Shown here: positions 49,103-61,285 of the stretch, one piece after another
Numbering within the stretch: the stretch's first letter is position 1
Layout: each line of letters begins with the position of its first letter
Assembly: GCA_029844215.1 (NCBI GenBank)
Contig: JAQGDG010000271.1
Span: 124,001 to 188,000 of the forward strand
Direction of reading: 5' to 3'
From: Przewalskia tangutica
Lineage: Eukaryota; Streptophyta; Magnoliopsida; Solanales; Solanaceae
DNA: 64,000 nt
Position numbers and translations under genes: made by a program
Notes under the pieces: generated by a model
What the model saw: the letters and a program-made list of their open reading frames with translations, nothing else
Told to the model about the DNA's origin: nothing
The model's database searches: none

Positions 49103-49446
49103 TAAGCCAAGTGCACCTTATCCATCTACCACACCAACTTGCACAAAATATCCTACCAACTAAAGTGCTCCCAATCGTCCCTTTGCCGTCCACCATTGCT
49201 TCCAATGTGAGGGTGAAATATGTCACCCTCCCGTTGGTCCAAAATGTTTCGTCTCTCGGAAAAATCCGCAAAAATTATAAATGACATAGCCGGAATTTTC
49301 CCTTCGCAAGTTTAGTAAAACGTTTCGTCGAAAAAATGATTCTTTTCGGCACTTGTGCCCAAATTTTCGAACCTAGCCAAACCTTAAGGCTTAAATTTTT
49401 ATACGTACGCCCTCACGTACATACTCTGGAAATACGGGGTATAACA
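49103..49446 (-). repeat. Family D LTR (downstream copy), remainder after the LINE
   Basis: Continues the LTR interrupted at 36192 and ends GGGGTATAACA at 49446. Matches 54687-55028. Confidence 0.92.
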
Positions 49447-49459
49447 TTCTCCCCTCCTT
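49447..49459 (-). promoter_or_regulatory. Polypurine tract of family D element
   Basis: Minus strand AAGGAGGGGAGAA next to the LTR, as in family A. Confidence 0.8.
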
Positions 49460-50390
49460 AGAAACATTCGTCCCGAATGTTCCTTCTCAAGACGGATAAC
49501 GATAAAGTTCTTCTAACAAGTTGCCAACGCCACGCCTGGCCACGAAATAACACATGCGCGCAAATACTTAAATCTACGCCAACGAGGAACCACCTCGATG
49601 ATGCAAAACAATACCAACTCTCGCTCTTGGTCCAAGGGACACTCCCTTCGCACATTCATTTCTCAAAAATGATTACTTCCATTTTTCAGCACAAGTTCAC
49701 TTTCTTCCTTACTCGCTGGACTCTTCTCGAACATTCGAACTCTTCTTAGTACACGTACCACACTTCGGTCAACGCTTCTGTTCCCAAGACTTTGGAGTTA
49801 CCACCTCCAAACTTGGTCATCTTACTAGCCTCAATCTTCCTTAAGGCCATTCCCGGCCTTTACGAACCGATTCTGGTCGAACGCATCCACGAACTCATAC
49901 GATGGTCATCTAAACTTGGGCCTAGCACCCCCGTGACCCTACCACCGGAGGACCACGAGTGACCACCCGAACAAAGCCGCGGGTTGGCCCGCAACATGGC
50001 CCCAACCCGACCCACTTAACGCATCAAGCTCTTGTTTCCCGATCCGGAACAATCTTACCTATACAGGTCATGAAAGCTACCACTTCCATTTTACACTACC
50101 CATGGACTTATCCCACAACACATTTATACGCAACCAAGTATTTCAACAAAGACTAACCGTAAAATCTTTTATTCAAGATGACCTTACCTCTAAGGTCTCA
50201 ACACGAAATATTCTAAGGTTCACACTTTCCATGCCCCCATACATATCCTTTCAACTAACCATGCTTTCCAACTCATAACCAACATAACGCTATCCGTACA
50301 TAGCACACAATAATAAGGTCATCATATCATGCATACAAATCTCTAGAGGGTTAAGGATATACTCAATCTACCGCTCACTTCTAATCATAG
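49460..50390 (-). other. Unknown conserved module of family D internal region
   Basis: No convincing coding frame and no pol motif. 49855-50280 is colinear with 12960-13400 in family B (CTAAACTTGGGCCTA, CCAACCCGACCCACTT, TTATTCAAGATGACCTTAC). It occupies the place of pol. Function unknown. Confidence 0.5.
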
Positions 50391-50392
50391 GC

Positions 50393-51588
50393 TCACTGCA
50401 GGCGATAGTCGCAGAAGGCGATGAACTCGCCATCGACCGGTAGCCGAGTCATTCCGCCTGCATCCTTCCTATTAGGACAGTTTCTCGTCACATGGCCCTG
50501 GAGGCCGCAGGAAAAACAAGCACCAAGAAAGATGACATTCTCGGGATGACGTCGCACATTGTGCACATTGAGAAAACTCGAACCCGATCTAGAACTCATG
50601 TATATCTCGAACGAAGCCACGAGCCACGACCGGCTCGAATACCGAGCGTCACGAAGGCGCGGAGGACCATTCGCATCGGGCGGAGGTACATAACTAGTTC
50701 CTGCCGAGGCGCCCGCCGAAGTTACCAAAGGACCGCTGCTCGCCCTTCTCGCCGATCTGGTCATTCCGCGACCTCTCCGTGCCTCACATCCTAGTGCATG
50801 AGCTTGCATGCGGGCAATGTCATGCGGTGAAGAGCTACACCCGTACAAGCCTCGCTAAGTAATCATCTAGCCCGACGTGGCGGTGTACTCGCCCTCCATA
50901 TCGCCTACTCTGGCGGGAACATACCGAGCTAATGAGTCGAACTCACATTGTACTCTCTAACCAGCCCACCCGCCCCGCCTCAACGTCAAAAATCGCCTAC
51001 CGAGCCCTCTCATCCGCGGGCAAGAAATGTGCAAGAAAAGCCCTTGAGAACTCGTCCCAAATGGTTGGAGGTGCATGCTCTCCCCGGGACAGCTCCCATG
51101 AATCAAACCAGTCGACTGCAGTATCACGCAGCTGATTCGAACCCAATACCACCGACTCTGCCTCGAGACTGGATCACTCATGATCCGCAGAGTTGTCGAT
51201 AAACTCGAGGTCATCTCGCCTCTCGATCCATAGAACACGGGCGGGCTACAACTCAGAAAGTCCCGTAGCCTCAAACTGTCTGCTCGGGGGTGAACTACGG
51301 GTGCTATTGGACTGAATCGCCAGATCCACCTATCTCATATTCGCTACGACTCGCCAGAATCGCCATCTCTTGTACCCGTCTCATCTCGCTTCCAGTGGGA
51401 CCGAGGCTCGTGTATCAGAGTCTCGTGAGCCACCGCTGCGTTTCTAAACTCACCGGCGTTGTGGCGCCGCAAAACTCGCCGTCAAGCACTATCTCGTGTA
51501 ACGACCGGGCCTGCGCCAGAACCCTCCGTGATCTACTCGCAGCTCCATCGCCGCTTGCCTTCTCGGGCCCGGGTTTTACGCGAGGCAT
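50393..51588 (-). pseudogene. Family D gag with intact CCHC zinc knuckle
   Basis: The ATG at 51586-51588 (minus strand) opens a basic start, MPRVKPGPEKASG, about 190 bp beyond the primer site, as in the other families. The middle is frameshifted. The C-terminal frame (50393-50848, 151 residues) begins with a gag-like DIARMQAHALGCEARRGRG and an Arg/Ser/Pro-rich linker. It ends in a perfect C-X2-C-X4-H-X4-C knuckle, CFSCGLQGHVTRNC, encoded at 50477-50518. The tail PVDGEFIAFCDYRLQ then meets a stop. No protease, RT or integrase follows. The protein would bind element RNA, but this copy is not a continuous frame. Confidence 0.8.
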
Positions 51589-51771
51589 AACGGTAAAGGA
51601 AAGGAATACGTTAGAGGTCCAACTTATCACACGACTCTAAGGCACGATCTCGTAATGAGAAGAATGGAAACCAATCCTAAATGTCCTATAGCCTCGATTA
51701 TAGATGTGCACAACACACCGATAATCAAGACTTACTAGACACGGTTCGTAGACACTTTCCGAGGATTAATC

Positions 51772-51782
51772 GCTCGATACCA
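51772..51782 (-). promoter_or_regulatory. Primer binding site of family D, one base short
   Basis: Plus strand GCTCGATACCA against the family A site GCTCTGATACCA; 4 bases from the LTR. Confidence 0.75.
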
Positions 51783-52377
51783 CTTTTGTCACGACCGAAC
51801 CGGGCGGTGATCGTGCCTACCGGGCACCTAGTGATACAACATCGAGAAAATCAGCGGAAATAAAAACACGAACATGAATTAAGAGACATGATAAATAAAC
51901 AAAGCAACCAAAATAGTTGTCTTCGATATATACATAAATACCCGAACAGTTATCCTTTTACAAACTCGCCTACAACAAGATTTACGCACTTCTAAGAAGT
52001 GACAACAACTATGACCAGGACAGGCCCGCCATACCCTCGAATGTACAAGAACCTATGGACTCGTGGTAACATACAAAAGATAAGCCTCCAAGAAACGGGC
52101 TTCCTAACACGCTGAACTTTGATCCTATGGCGAGGATCCACAACCGATGTATTTCTACTGCGGCATGAACGCAGCCTCGGCGAGGTCAAGATAACAGTAC
52201 CAAGTATGTGAAATCAGTAAAGATCAGAATGAAATCATAATAGTCTATATAAGGCGTGAGACATGTATGATAACCAAACTACGCACAATATAAAAGCGTC
52301 ATGTCAAGTCGGGACTCACGCCTCAAGTCATCCTCATGCCCGTGGAACTCCTTCCTCACCGCCAGCCTAGGTGTAAA

Positions 52378-52610
52378 TCGTGTGGAATACGTGTCTCGCC
52401 CATCCCGTGGGACTCGTGAAAGAATCATGTGGAATCGTGTCCGCCCATCCCACGGGACTCGGTGAGAATCGGATGGAATACGTGTCCGCCATCTCGCGGA
52501 CTCGGTGAATCATCGATGGAATCGTGTCGACCCATCCATGGGACTCGGTGAAGAATCGGATGAAATCGTGTCCGCCCATCTCGGGACTCGGTGGATAATC
52601 GTTCATAACA
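52378..52610. repeat. Family D LTR minisatellite, five units
   Basis: Same units as 33866-34110, with more single-base losses. Confidence 0.88.
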
Positions 52611-54614
52611 AATCAGCCGGCCCTCCATCGAGAGACGCGGTGGTATAGAAATACAGTATATGCACACAAGGCTATCAAACACAAACATAGGCAAGTTACA
52701 CACAACTCAAGTTTATTTTAGGCCAAAGTCCAGGTTCTGACCCCAAGGTATTACGTACGTTAAATTCTTTTTAAAAGATCCATTCCTTTTATAAAGGTCA
52801 CCCGATACCCGTAGTATTAAAATAGAGTGACTCATATTTTTAGGTAAACCAAAACACTTTCCTTTTCAACATCAAGTAACAACATTCTTTTCCAAAAGTT
52901 CAAGTTGCCTAATTTCAAACACTTAAGTCTCTTATTTTATAAAGGTTTCATAGTCCATAGACTTAATCACTTAAGAATATAATCCTCTTTTAAACAATTT
53001 GAGAAACATATGTCTTATATGTGAGTAGGTTATTCTTGTTCATAATCAATCTTATTAAAGCAAACATGATCTAGAAATGTAATATCATTTTGTCTCATCT
53101 TAGCTTCTATGCAGATGGAGGTTTCTACTGGTTTTAATAATACTTATTTAGTCAAAACATTTCCTTTTATTAACGCTGCAGTGGTTTGTCGATACTCATT
53201 CTGATTTCCAAAATCAGTAAAACATTATTCCTTTTAAAAACCAAGTACTCATTACTCACGAATGAGGTTTCATACTAACATCCATATTAAGTCAAGTCTC
53301 TTATCTTTTAAGATTAAGTCTCTTAACTTCTAAAACTCAGTAAACCATTCTCTTTATCTCTCTTAAGACGTTATACCTAACTTCCCATAAAGCTAGTATA
53401 ACTCTTATGTTTTCAAAACCAAGTATTACTCTTATTTCAAAAAGGTTTCTTAATTCTTTCGAAATACTTCAAGATTCTTATCTTCACACATCAAGTCAGT
53501 TATAAGTCAAATCAGTTATCTTTAAAAACCACAAAGCATTTCTTACTTACATAAAGCTGTTATAACCAACTTCCCATAAAGTCGTTATAACACTTTATGT
53601 TTTAAACCAATCAAATACATTCAACACATGTACGTCTACCGTACTACATAGTTATACACATATCATGCTAGAAAAGATAGGAAGAGGTTCACATACCTCG
53701 CGACGATTATCGACTAATAGCAAAACGCCCAAGTACCTCAAACCGCTACACCTTAAGCCAAGCAAGACGCCACACGTAGTACTTCAACCTATAGAGGCCA
53801 CAATGCGCCTATTAACATCTAGATCTCAACGTAGAATATTCTACGTAAATTTCTAAAGAACCCCCTCCCGCAAATGACAGAATCTCCTCTTCTATCGAGG
53901 CACGCTAACAGCCAACAACTCCCTGAGGGGGTTGTGCGCCTAATCCGGACGTGTACAATTCTACTCCACAAGAATGCTACTTAAGTTCATCTGATACACC
54001 CTACGTAATTACGATTCTCTTCTTTAAATTCAGGCTTAAGTCAAAAGACATTGTCGCACAACTATGTTCAGTTCTATATATAGTATACTTTAACTATATA
54101 ATCATATAACATGTAATTTCCAATTACAATAGAAGGACGAGTATTTACCTCGATAAGCCCAAAATTATCCAAGTTTAAATGTCAATCCCGAGCAAGGTTT
54201 AGCTCCCTCAGTGTGCTCCAACCCGCTCCAACAACCCTTAGAAGTTCTACAACTTCTACTTAACACTTCAACCGACTATGAAGGTTTTCCTTGTGGTTTT
54301 GTTTAGTGGCTAAAGGAAAGTATAATAGTATTTCCTGCTCTACGATAGAGGTAACTTTGGAAAATACTACAAGGTATTTGGGCTAAAGTATTTGGGCATT
54401 ATAACAATACTGAGAGTATTTCTATACCACAAAGGGGTATTATACGAAACAACTAGGCTAGGGGATACCCCACTGCTAGAACACTACAAAGGGAGGGTGC
54501 TCGCCCAAGGCCTTACTCAAAGAGGAGGCTTTGGACGAAAGCAAACAAGAGGAGGAGTATTTAGAGACTTAGAAAGAATGCTCAAGTTTGGATGAAATAA
54601 CTCTTCAACAAGGG

Positions 54615-54622
54615 TATTTATA
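54615..54622 (-). promoter_or_regulatory. TATA box of family D 5' LTR
   Basis: TATAAATA on the minus strand, about 405 bp from the LTR's transcription-upstream end. Confidence 0.65.
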
Positions 54623-55033
54623 GGTCAAGAAATGACCAACCAATGGCCAAGATCCATCCAAGTGTAAGGCAAGTGTAGGGCTAGATTTAAGCCGTGCACC
54701 TTATCCATCTACCACACCAACTTGCACAAAATATCCTACCAACTAAAGTGCTCCCAATCGTCCCCTTTGCCGTCCAATTGCTTCCAATGTGAGGGTGACA
54801 CATGTCACCCTCCCGTTGGTCCAAAATGTTTCGTCTCTCGGAAAAATCCGCAAAAATTATAAATGACATAGCCGGAATTTTCCCTTCGCAAGTTTAGTAA
54901 AACGTTTCGTCGAAAAAATGATTCTTTTCGGCACTTGTGCCCAAATTTTCGAACCTAGCCAAACCTTAAGGCTTAAATTTTTATACGTACGCCCTCACGT
55001 ACATACTTTGGAAATACGGGGTATAACACTTTC

Positions 55034-55311
55034 AGTACAGGCTTTTGTACAGTTATGGGTACGGCGGGGCCTTGTCCCGTCATAATTCAGTTTAACTCTT
55101 AGAGGTCTGTATTCATATGTGGGATTGGACTCATGTACGGTGTAGTGTCTTTTGTTTGTGTATATATGGCAGCCTTGTCGTCTTTGCCCTTGCACGTACA
55201 TTGGTTAAAAGAAAAAAAAAGATGAGTTGTTATTTAATTTCCGCAGTTTACTTGTGTTGTTAAGGTAGAAGGGTGCCTGTAGGCACCATCCACGCCCGGT
55301 TCGGTCGTGAT
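55034..55311 (+). repeat. Family C LTR3, remainder after family D
   Basis: Resumes with GGTACGGCGGGGCCTTGTCCC and ends CGGTCGTGA(T). The final CA is imperfect. GAATA follows, the partner of 18385-18389. Confidence 0.92.
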
Positions 55312-57739
55312 GAATAATTCTCAATTAATCAAGTCAAAGTACTTATCAAGGCACACTTAGAATAATTCTCAATTAATCAAGCCAAAGTACTTATCAAGGC
55401 ACACATAGAATAATTCTCAATTAATCAAGCCAAAGTACTACGTACGTACATTCTTTTCAAAAGACTCCTTTTATGTAATACCCCAAGATACTAACACCCG
55501 TAGTATCAAGGTGTGTCTATTTTTCAAAGTAAGTTACTACACTCTTAGAAAACTCATTTCAAAGCTTGAAATCAAGTAACTTCAAATTTTCACAATCAAG
55601 GCAACTTATGCCCATTAATAAAATAGACAACTTTCTAAACCTTCCATAAAGTCGTTATAACCAACTTCCCATAAAGTCGTTATAACCCTTTATGGTTTTT
55701 AGACAATTTCATTCTTTTTATAACTAAGAGACTTATACTTAAAACCAAGTATCACAAACTTTCAAATCAAGTTTCTTAACTTTCAAAAATACTTCGAGTC
55801 TCTTAATATATAGAAAACAAGTTTCTTCTACTTTTAAACCTCAAGTAACTCACACCTTTAAAACAAGTTACTTCTCTTAAATCATGTCATTTCTCCTCTT
55901 TTAAAACAATTAAGTAAATCACTCCTTTGACTCCCCTAAAGTCATTATAATGACCTTTAGGTTTTGGAACTAAGGCACTAGCCAAAAGGTTTGGAAACCA
56001 CTTCCTTTTCAAGACTCTATGTACTTTAAGTAAAATACTTTCACCTTTAAGAATCCAAACTTCACTAAGGAAATGGATTATACAACTTACAATTTAAACA
56101 TCAAAGTACAATCAAGGGAGTACATAGAACGAATTCTATTTTAGGCAATCCAAATTCAACCAAGGAATGGATTATTTAAGGAGTAGGAAATACTTTCTGT
56201 ATCTTAAGGAATCATGCTAGAAGAAGAGATAGTTCACATACCTTTTCGGCTAAATCCACAAGCTAAGCCGAATACTCCGCACGTAGAAGTGTCAACCTAT
56301 AATGGTCACAACAAGACTATCAACTTCTAGTCTCTAACGTAGAATAATACTAAGTATATGGTCTCTAATTCTACGGAAAATCAGGCAGCACTTCCTTTGT
56401 TTCTACTCACTTTGCCACCTTTTTCAAGGCCGAATACAATAACCAACACGCCACATTTAAGGCTCAAAACAACAACCAAACAGGGGATTACACGCCTTAC
56501 AATACGTAAAATTCCGCCCACAATTCATAATGAAGTAGTTTAATGCTCACTAGCCATTCTCGGCCAACTTACATAACCAACAATTCAAAGTCTTTTCCAA
56601 TCCTTTTCCAATTCCAAGTTCTAAGGTCTAACATGTTATATAGTCATAAACAACTTCAACAACTACAATTTCCTTCTTTATACAACATGCGACGACTTAA
56701 ACTAATAATCGACTTGAAATGTAACCTTAAGGCTAAACATGCTAGTTTTCGGATTAGGGTTCCAATAGCCAATAAACTTATCCAACTACATAATATATAA
56801 CTCATGCTTGCTAATATCCATAGCTACAATGATAAGTAAATCTTAATTACTAAAACGACAAAATTTATACCTTTACAAGCCCTTAAAAATTCCAAGATTC
56901 AAAGTCGCTCCTTAGCAAATTCTTAGCTCATTTCCTTATGTTCCAATCCGCTCCAAGCACTCCTTAGAAGCCTATGAAGAACCCATCTTCAAGTTCCAAC
57001 TTCAAAGTTGAAGAACTTCTTAAGTTTCCGCCTTGCGACTAATACGAAACGCTGCTTTTTCCGCAATCTTTCTATTGAGATATCCTTACAATACCCTTAG
57101 GGACATTGGGTTTAAGTCTTGTGGCTAATGGATCAAAACTACAAATTTTTCTTGTGGAAAGTGTGGTGAACCCGAGAGCAATATCACATGAACAAGGCCT
57201 CTCTAATTTTTTCTAAGTGTTCAAGACTAGTCTTGCACTAGTAGTAAGCTTATATAACACATTGGATGGCTAAGACTTAAACAAATGGGTGACTAAGATG
57301 AAGATCACATGGATCAAACACAAGTGGCAAGTTGACTTGGTCAACAATCTCAAGCTTAGCAAGACTTATCTTCCACCATGGTCAATGACCATTTTACCCT
57401 TACAAATTTTCGACCAAGACCAAGTGTGGGGGTGCCACGTGTCCCCTCTCATTCGTCCATAAAATTTCGTAACCCTCGTGGGCCGCACAAAAACGTAAAA
57501 TTCCTCGGGTGGGCCCCACGTGACCAAATCCGTAAAAATAAATTTCCATAATGTTAATAAGTTCCATACTCTTCAAATAATGCATTTTGAGAATCCAATT
57601 CTCAACAACGAACATTTTTCCTTTCCGATGTTTCTAAGATTTTCCACGGAAAAACAATTCTTCCTTTCGCACTAATTTCAAAGTCTTGATTCCTTACATA
57701 CATTCTCTTATACATGTCCTGGACTTACGGGGTGTAACA
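55312..57739 (-). repeat. Family C2 LTR, remainder after the array
   Basis: Resumes within the 48-bp minisatellite (55312-55445) and ends CGGGGTGTAACA. It contains the TTATAACGACTTTATGG motif (rc, 55643-55700) and a TATATAAG box on the minus strand (about 57245-57252). With 16991-18389 it makes about 3.82 kb. Confidence 0.9.
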
Positions 57740-57752
57740 TTCTTCCCCCCTT
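57740..57752 (-). promoter_or_regulatory. Polypurine tract of family C2 element
   Basis: Minus strand AAGGGGGGAAGAA, the same as before LTR3 of the array. Confidence 0.82.
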
Positions 57753-58600
57753 AGAAACATTCGTCCCCGAATGTTCTTAGTCGGTTGTCAAGATATACAA
57801 CTCCAGACGCCTCTATACTATGCCTATCAATCAATACTCCACAAGACTAATGATGCCACACATGGCCACCACCTAACATACGTAAACATATCAATGGACC
57901 TTCCGTCCGTGGTCCCTTATCACAAAACTCGAAGGTTACAGTCTCCTCAAACACGGGATCCTTAGAGGTTCCTTTATTTCTTACTTGTCATTCTTTCTCG
58001 TACTTCTAAACTTATTTAGTAAACGTACAACATCTCAAATATTGTTTCTGATCCCCAATCCTTGGGGTTACTAACCAAACTTGTCCATATTGTTACTTAC
58101 ATTCATGTTAAGGCTCTTCTCGGTCCTTACGACCTAGTTCGGTGGAACGATTCCACGAACTCATACAACAATTAACTAAACTTGGGCCTGGAATCCTCGG
58201 GACCCTACCATATAACGGGACCATTTCTAACTGACATCACCCCATTCCATACTACCGGTTGACCCGAAATGAGTCCATAACCCGACTCATCGTCACACTT
58301 AACTTCTCATTCTTAGTCCGAATAAATCTCTCTTATCTCAAGGTACTTCTCACCCTATCCTCCCATTCACTAGAGGTTCGTCACACAAGCCAAAGTATTC
58401 CTACTGTACAATCTTCCCTATTGGTCTTACACTGTCATGGGGCAATTACGTGTGAACTCTACGCAACTATAGTCTCAGTTCACTTACCATTCTTGTCAAC
58501 ATTCTTAACTTTTCACTTTACTAATCAAAGTATCCCTACCTTTGGGTACTATCACTTTACAACTCTAGCAATAAAGGGAAAACATATACGCTAGGGTAAA
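57753..58600 (-). other. Unknown conserved module, family C2 copy
   Basis: Reverse complement of 28880-29698 in outline: ACATTCGTCCCCGAATGT, ACGAACTCATAC, CTAAACTTGGGCCT, GACCCGAAATGAGTCC. No reading frame that looks real. Near 58590-58640 lies the inverted protease-like relic. Confidence 0.5.
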
Positions 58601-58849
58601 ATCTGAATCTATCAATGCACGTATGATTCAAAAGAATCAAAATATACCAGTAACCCCGTGCGATGTCGCCTCCTGATCCCGCCCAAGAGTCACGTCATCT
58701 CTGCGGTTCAAGGACCGCCGTAACTATAAACTCTACTCGACTCTACCACGGTGGCTAACATCCAACACCGCTCGGGAACGCATACCGCGAGTAAAGGGAA
58801 TCAACCATCGGCTCATAGGTGAGCCACCACCGGTTTTCTAAAAGGACAT

Positions 58850-59432
58850 ACTCGAATATGGCCCGACGCCACAATAAAAACAAATACCGTGCCATAACGG
58901 CATTTCCCGAATGACGATTACACATCTCAAACACCGAGGAATAGGTGGCCTCGATCGAGAAGTCCTCTGCTTCCTCGAGAACCTCGACCGGAGCTTGGAC
59001 CGCTCCTAAATACCTTGTGAGGTCCAATCTCCCACCTGTGGGCTGCGGTATGTACCGGGTAGCTGGGATGAATATCTCACACGCCGAGGTCGCTCGCCCA
59101 AGAACTCACCGATAACCAACCGTCTAGCCTCTTACGCCGATCTCCGCTGCCTCTCTACCCTCGTACACCGTGCATCGCCGAATAACCTCCCGCTGATGAA
59201 ATCGTAGCATCGCTATCTTGGTCAATAACATAATCGCTTCCTCACGACTCCTATAGTCATCTCCTAATCGGAAACCGAGGCTCGTGCTGGGCCTCAAAAC
59301 TCGGGCGCAAGAACTCGCCGATCGTGGAACAACATCCTGATACCCCGGGCATAAGCCATATCAACTCTCGAGTCCGACTAGTAGCTCTCGCTACTCCTTT
59401 GCCCTTCGCGGCCGCTGTTCTCCTCGAGGCAT
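58850..59432 (-). pseudogene. Family C2 gag (degenerate)
   Basis: The ATG at 59430-59432 (minus strand) lies about 185 bp past the primer site. 59257-59448 reads a short basic start followed by KGKGVARATSRTRELI, matching the array's KGKGVAGSTSR. Around 58860-58905 a CFYCG string marks the zinc knuckle, whose His is lost by a small deletion. As in the array, the central gag is missing. Confidence 0.65.
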
Positions 59433-59616
59433 AATCGTAACACAACAATACGCCGAGAGGAATTATCTTTCTAACACGCCTCTATGGCACGATCTAGAGT
59501 GAGAAGAATAGAAACCAACTCCTAAATGTCCCGTAGCTCTCGCTTATGGGTGTGGCGCGCAACACACCGATAATCAAGACTTACTAGACACGGCCTCAGA
59601 CATTCCGAGGACTATC

Positions 59617-59627
59617 GCTCGATACCA
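59617..59627 (-). promoter_or_regulatory. Primer binding site of family C2
   Basis: Plus strand GCTCGATACCA, identical to the family D site and one base short of family A. Confidence 0.75.
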
Positions 59628-59628
59628 C

Positions 59629-60457
59629 TCACACCCCGAACCCGGGCTCAGATCGTGCCCTACCCGCACCCTTATACCTTAACAACTAAGTAAACTACTG
59701 AAATTTAATAACACCTCATTTTTTTTTTTAAACCAACATACGTGCAAGGGCAAAGCCGACAAGGTCGCCATAATATACATACTAAAAGACACTACACTGC
59801 ATACGAGTCCAATCCCACATATGAATACAGCACTTAAGAGTTATATCAAATATGACGACAAGGCCCCGCACTCCATAATCGCACAAAAGCACAGATCGAA
59901 AGAACTTATACCAAAAGATAAACTCAATGAAGGAGCTATCCAAAACTCGAGCGGTCCTACACTGCCGATCACCAAACAACGTACCTAAACATGCGGCGAT
60001 GAACGCACCGAAGGAGGTCGACAAGAATGTACCAAGTATGTGAAGCAGTAAGTACTGTAATGAAATCATAACAGTCTAACAAAATAGGAGACATGTATGA
60101 TAGCCAACCTACAGTACACAATACATAAACAGCCATATCAAGTCAGGGACGCATGCCCTTAAAGTCATTACTAAAATATAACCATGGGTCTCACGCCCAT
60201 AATATCAATCATGCCCGTGGAATCCTTCCTCACTGCCGGCAGTCCATGATATAATAACACCAATAGGCATACATGAACACCAAGTCCCACATGTGTCCTA
60301 AAAACTGTATAGGGCCAAGTAGGTAAACGAACCAATCAAGTACCAAATATGTGAGACTGAAAGTATTGTAACGAAATCATAACAGTCTAACAAAACAGGA
60401 GACATGTATGATAATCAAATTACAGTACACTGTGCCTTACTAACAATGAGAGTAAAT
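59629..60457 (-). repeat. Family C2 LTR (upstream copy), interrupted at 60457
   Basis: It matches 16991-17827, including the extra duplicated segment (60040-60110 and 60346-60430). It then stops at AGTAAAT, where the other copy continues TAGTAGTATAC (17828). TAAAT (60453-60457) is the likely target duplication. The rest should lie right of the window. Confidence 0.88.
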
Positions 60458-61052
60458 TGTCACGACCCGATCCGGGGTCCGTGACTGGTGCCTTACCCGG
60501 GCACCCAAGTAGTCATTCATCAGAGAAAATCAGCGGAACATAAAACATAAATATGAAACAAGAGACATGATAAACAAACAAAGCAACCAAAAAGCTTGCT
60601 TCTCATATATATATAAAACCCAGCAGCTTAATCCTTTTACAACCCCGCCTACAACAGATTTCATGCACTTAAGAATGAAATGATAACTATGGCGAGTGGC
60701 CCCGCCATACCCCGAATGTACAAGAACTTACGCACTGTGGTAACATACCAAAAGATAAGCCTCAAGAAACGGCTCTAACACGCCGCACTTTGATCCTATG
60801 AGCGAGGATCTACAACCGATGTATTTCTACCGCAGATGAACGCATCCCGGAGGAGGTCAAGATAACAGTACCAAGTATGTGAAATCAGAACATACAGTAA
60901 ATGAAATCATAATAGTCTATATAAAGCGGGAGACATGTATGATAACAAAACTACGCTCACAACATAAAAGCGATCATGTCAAGCCGTGGACTCACGCCTC
61001 AAGTCATCCTCACGCCCGTGGAACTCCTTCCTCACCGCCAGCCTAGGTATAA

Positions 61053-61285
61053 ATCATGTGGAATACGTGTCCCGCCCATCCCGCGACTCAGAAAGAATCA
61101 TGCGAGTACGTGTCACGCCCATCCCATGGGACCGGTGAGAATCGATGAAATCGTGTCCCGCCCATCTCGTGGGACTCGTGGATAATCGATGAAATACGTG
61201 TCCCACCATCCCGTGGACTCGGTGAATAATCGGATGAAATACGTGTCCTACCATCTCGTGGGACTCGTGAATAATCGCTCATAAC
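61053..61285. repeat. Family D LTR minisatellite in the second element
   Basis: Five diverged units with CGTGTCCCGCCCATC-type words, corresponding to 33866-34110. Confidence 0.82.

Larger units (their letters stand above)
33270..55028 (-). mobile_element. Family D gag-only LTR element, TSD CTTTC, with a LINE in its left LTR
   Basis: The minus-strand order is 5' LTR 51787-55028, primer site 51772-51782, gag to about 50393, unknown module, polypurine tract 49447-49459, 3' LTR 49103-49446 plus 33270-36192. The LTRs are 3242 and 3267 bp once the LINE is removed, and the internal region is 2340 bp. It has no polymerase genes. CTTTC flanks both ends, a clean 5-bp duplication in family C LTR3. The left edge has lost a base or two of the expected TGTCACG. 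Confidence 0.9.
51787..55028 (-). repeat. Family D LTR (upstream copy, 3242 bp, complete)
   Basis: TGTCACGACCG to GGGGTATAACA. Minisatellite at 52378-52610, CATAAAG motif at 53544-53600, G-rich region at 54480-54560, TATA box at 54615-54622. It is followed by the CTTTC target duplication. Confidence 0.93.
18390..55311 (+). mobile_element. Family C tandem array: LTR-internal-LTR-internal-LTR, bounded by one TSD (GAATA)
   Basis: Parts are LTR1 18390-22122, internal 22123-23988, LTR2 23989-27791, internal 27792-29711, and LTR3 29712-33269 + 55034-55311. Net length without the family D insert is about 15.2 kb. GAATA flanks the outer ends (18385-18389, 55312-55316). A single pair of target duplications around a three-LTR structure points to one insertion event that later grew by unequal recombination between LTRs, or to insertion of an already tandem form. 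Both internal regions are gag-only. Confidence 0.88.
16991..60457 (-). mobile_element. Family C gag-only element, variant C2, split by nested insertions
   Basis: On the minus strand the parts are LTR (from 59629, interrupted at 60457), primer site 59617-59627, gag remains to about 58850, a protease relic, the unknown module, polypurine tract 57740-57752, then LTR 55317-57739 plus 16991-18389. Without inserts the downstream LTR is about 3.82 kb, while the internal region is only about 1.89 kb. There is no polymerase. Its LTR differs from the array copies in carrying an extra duplicated segment and a different minisatellite (see findings). Confidence 0.85.
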
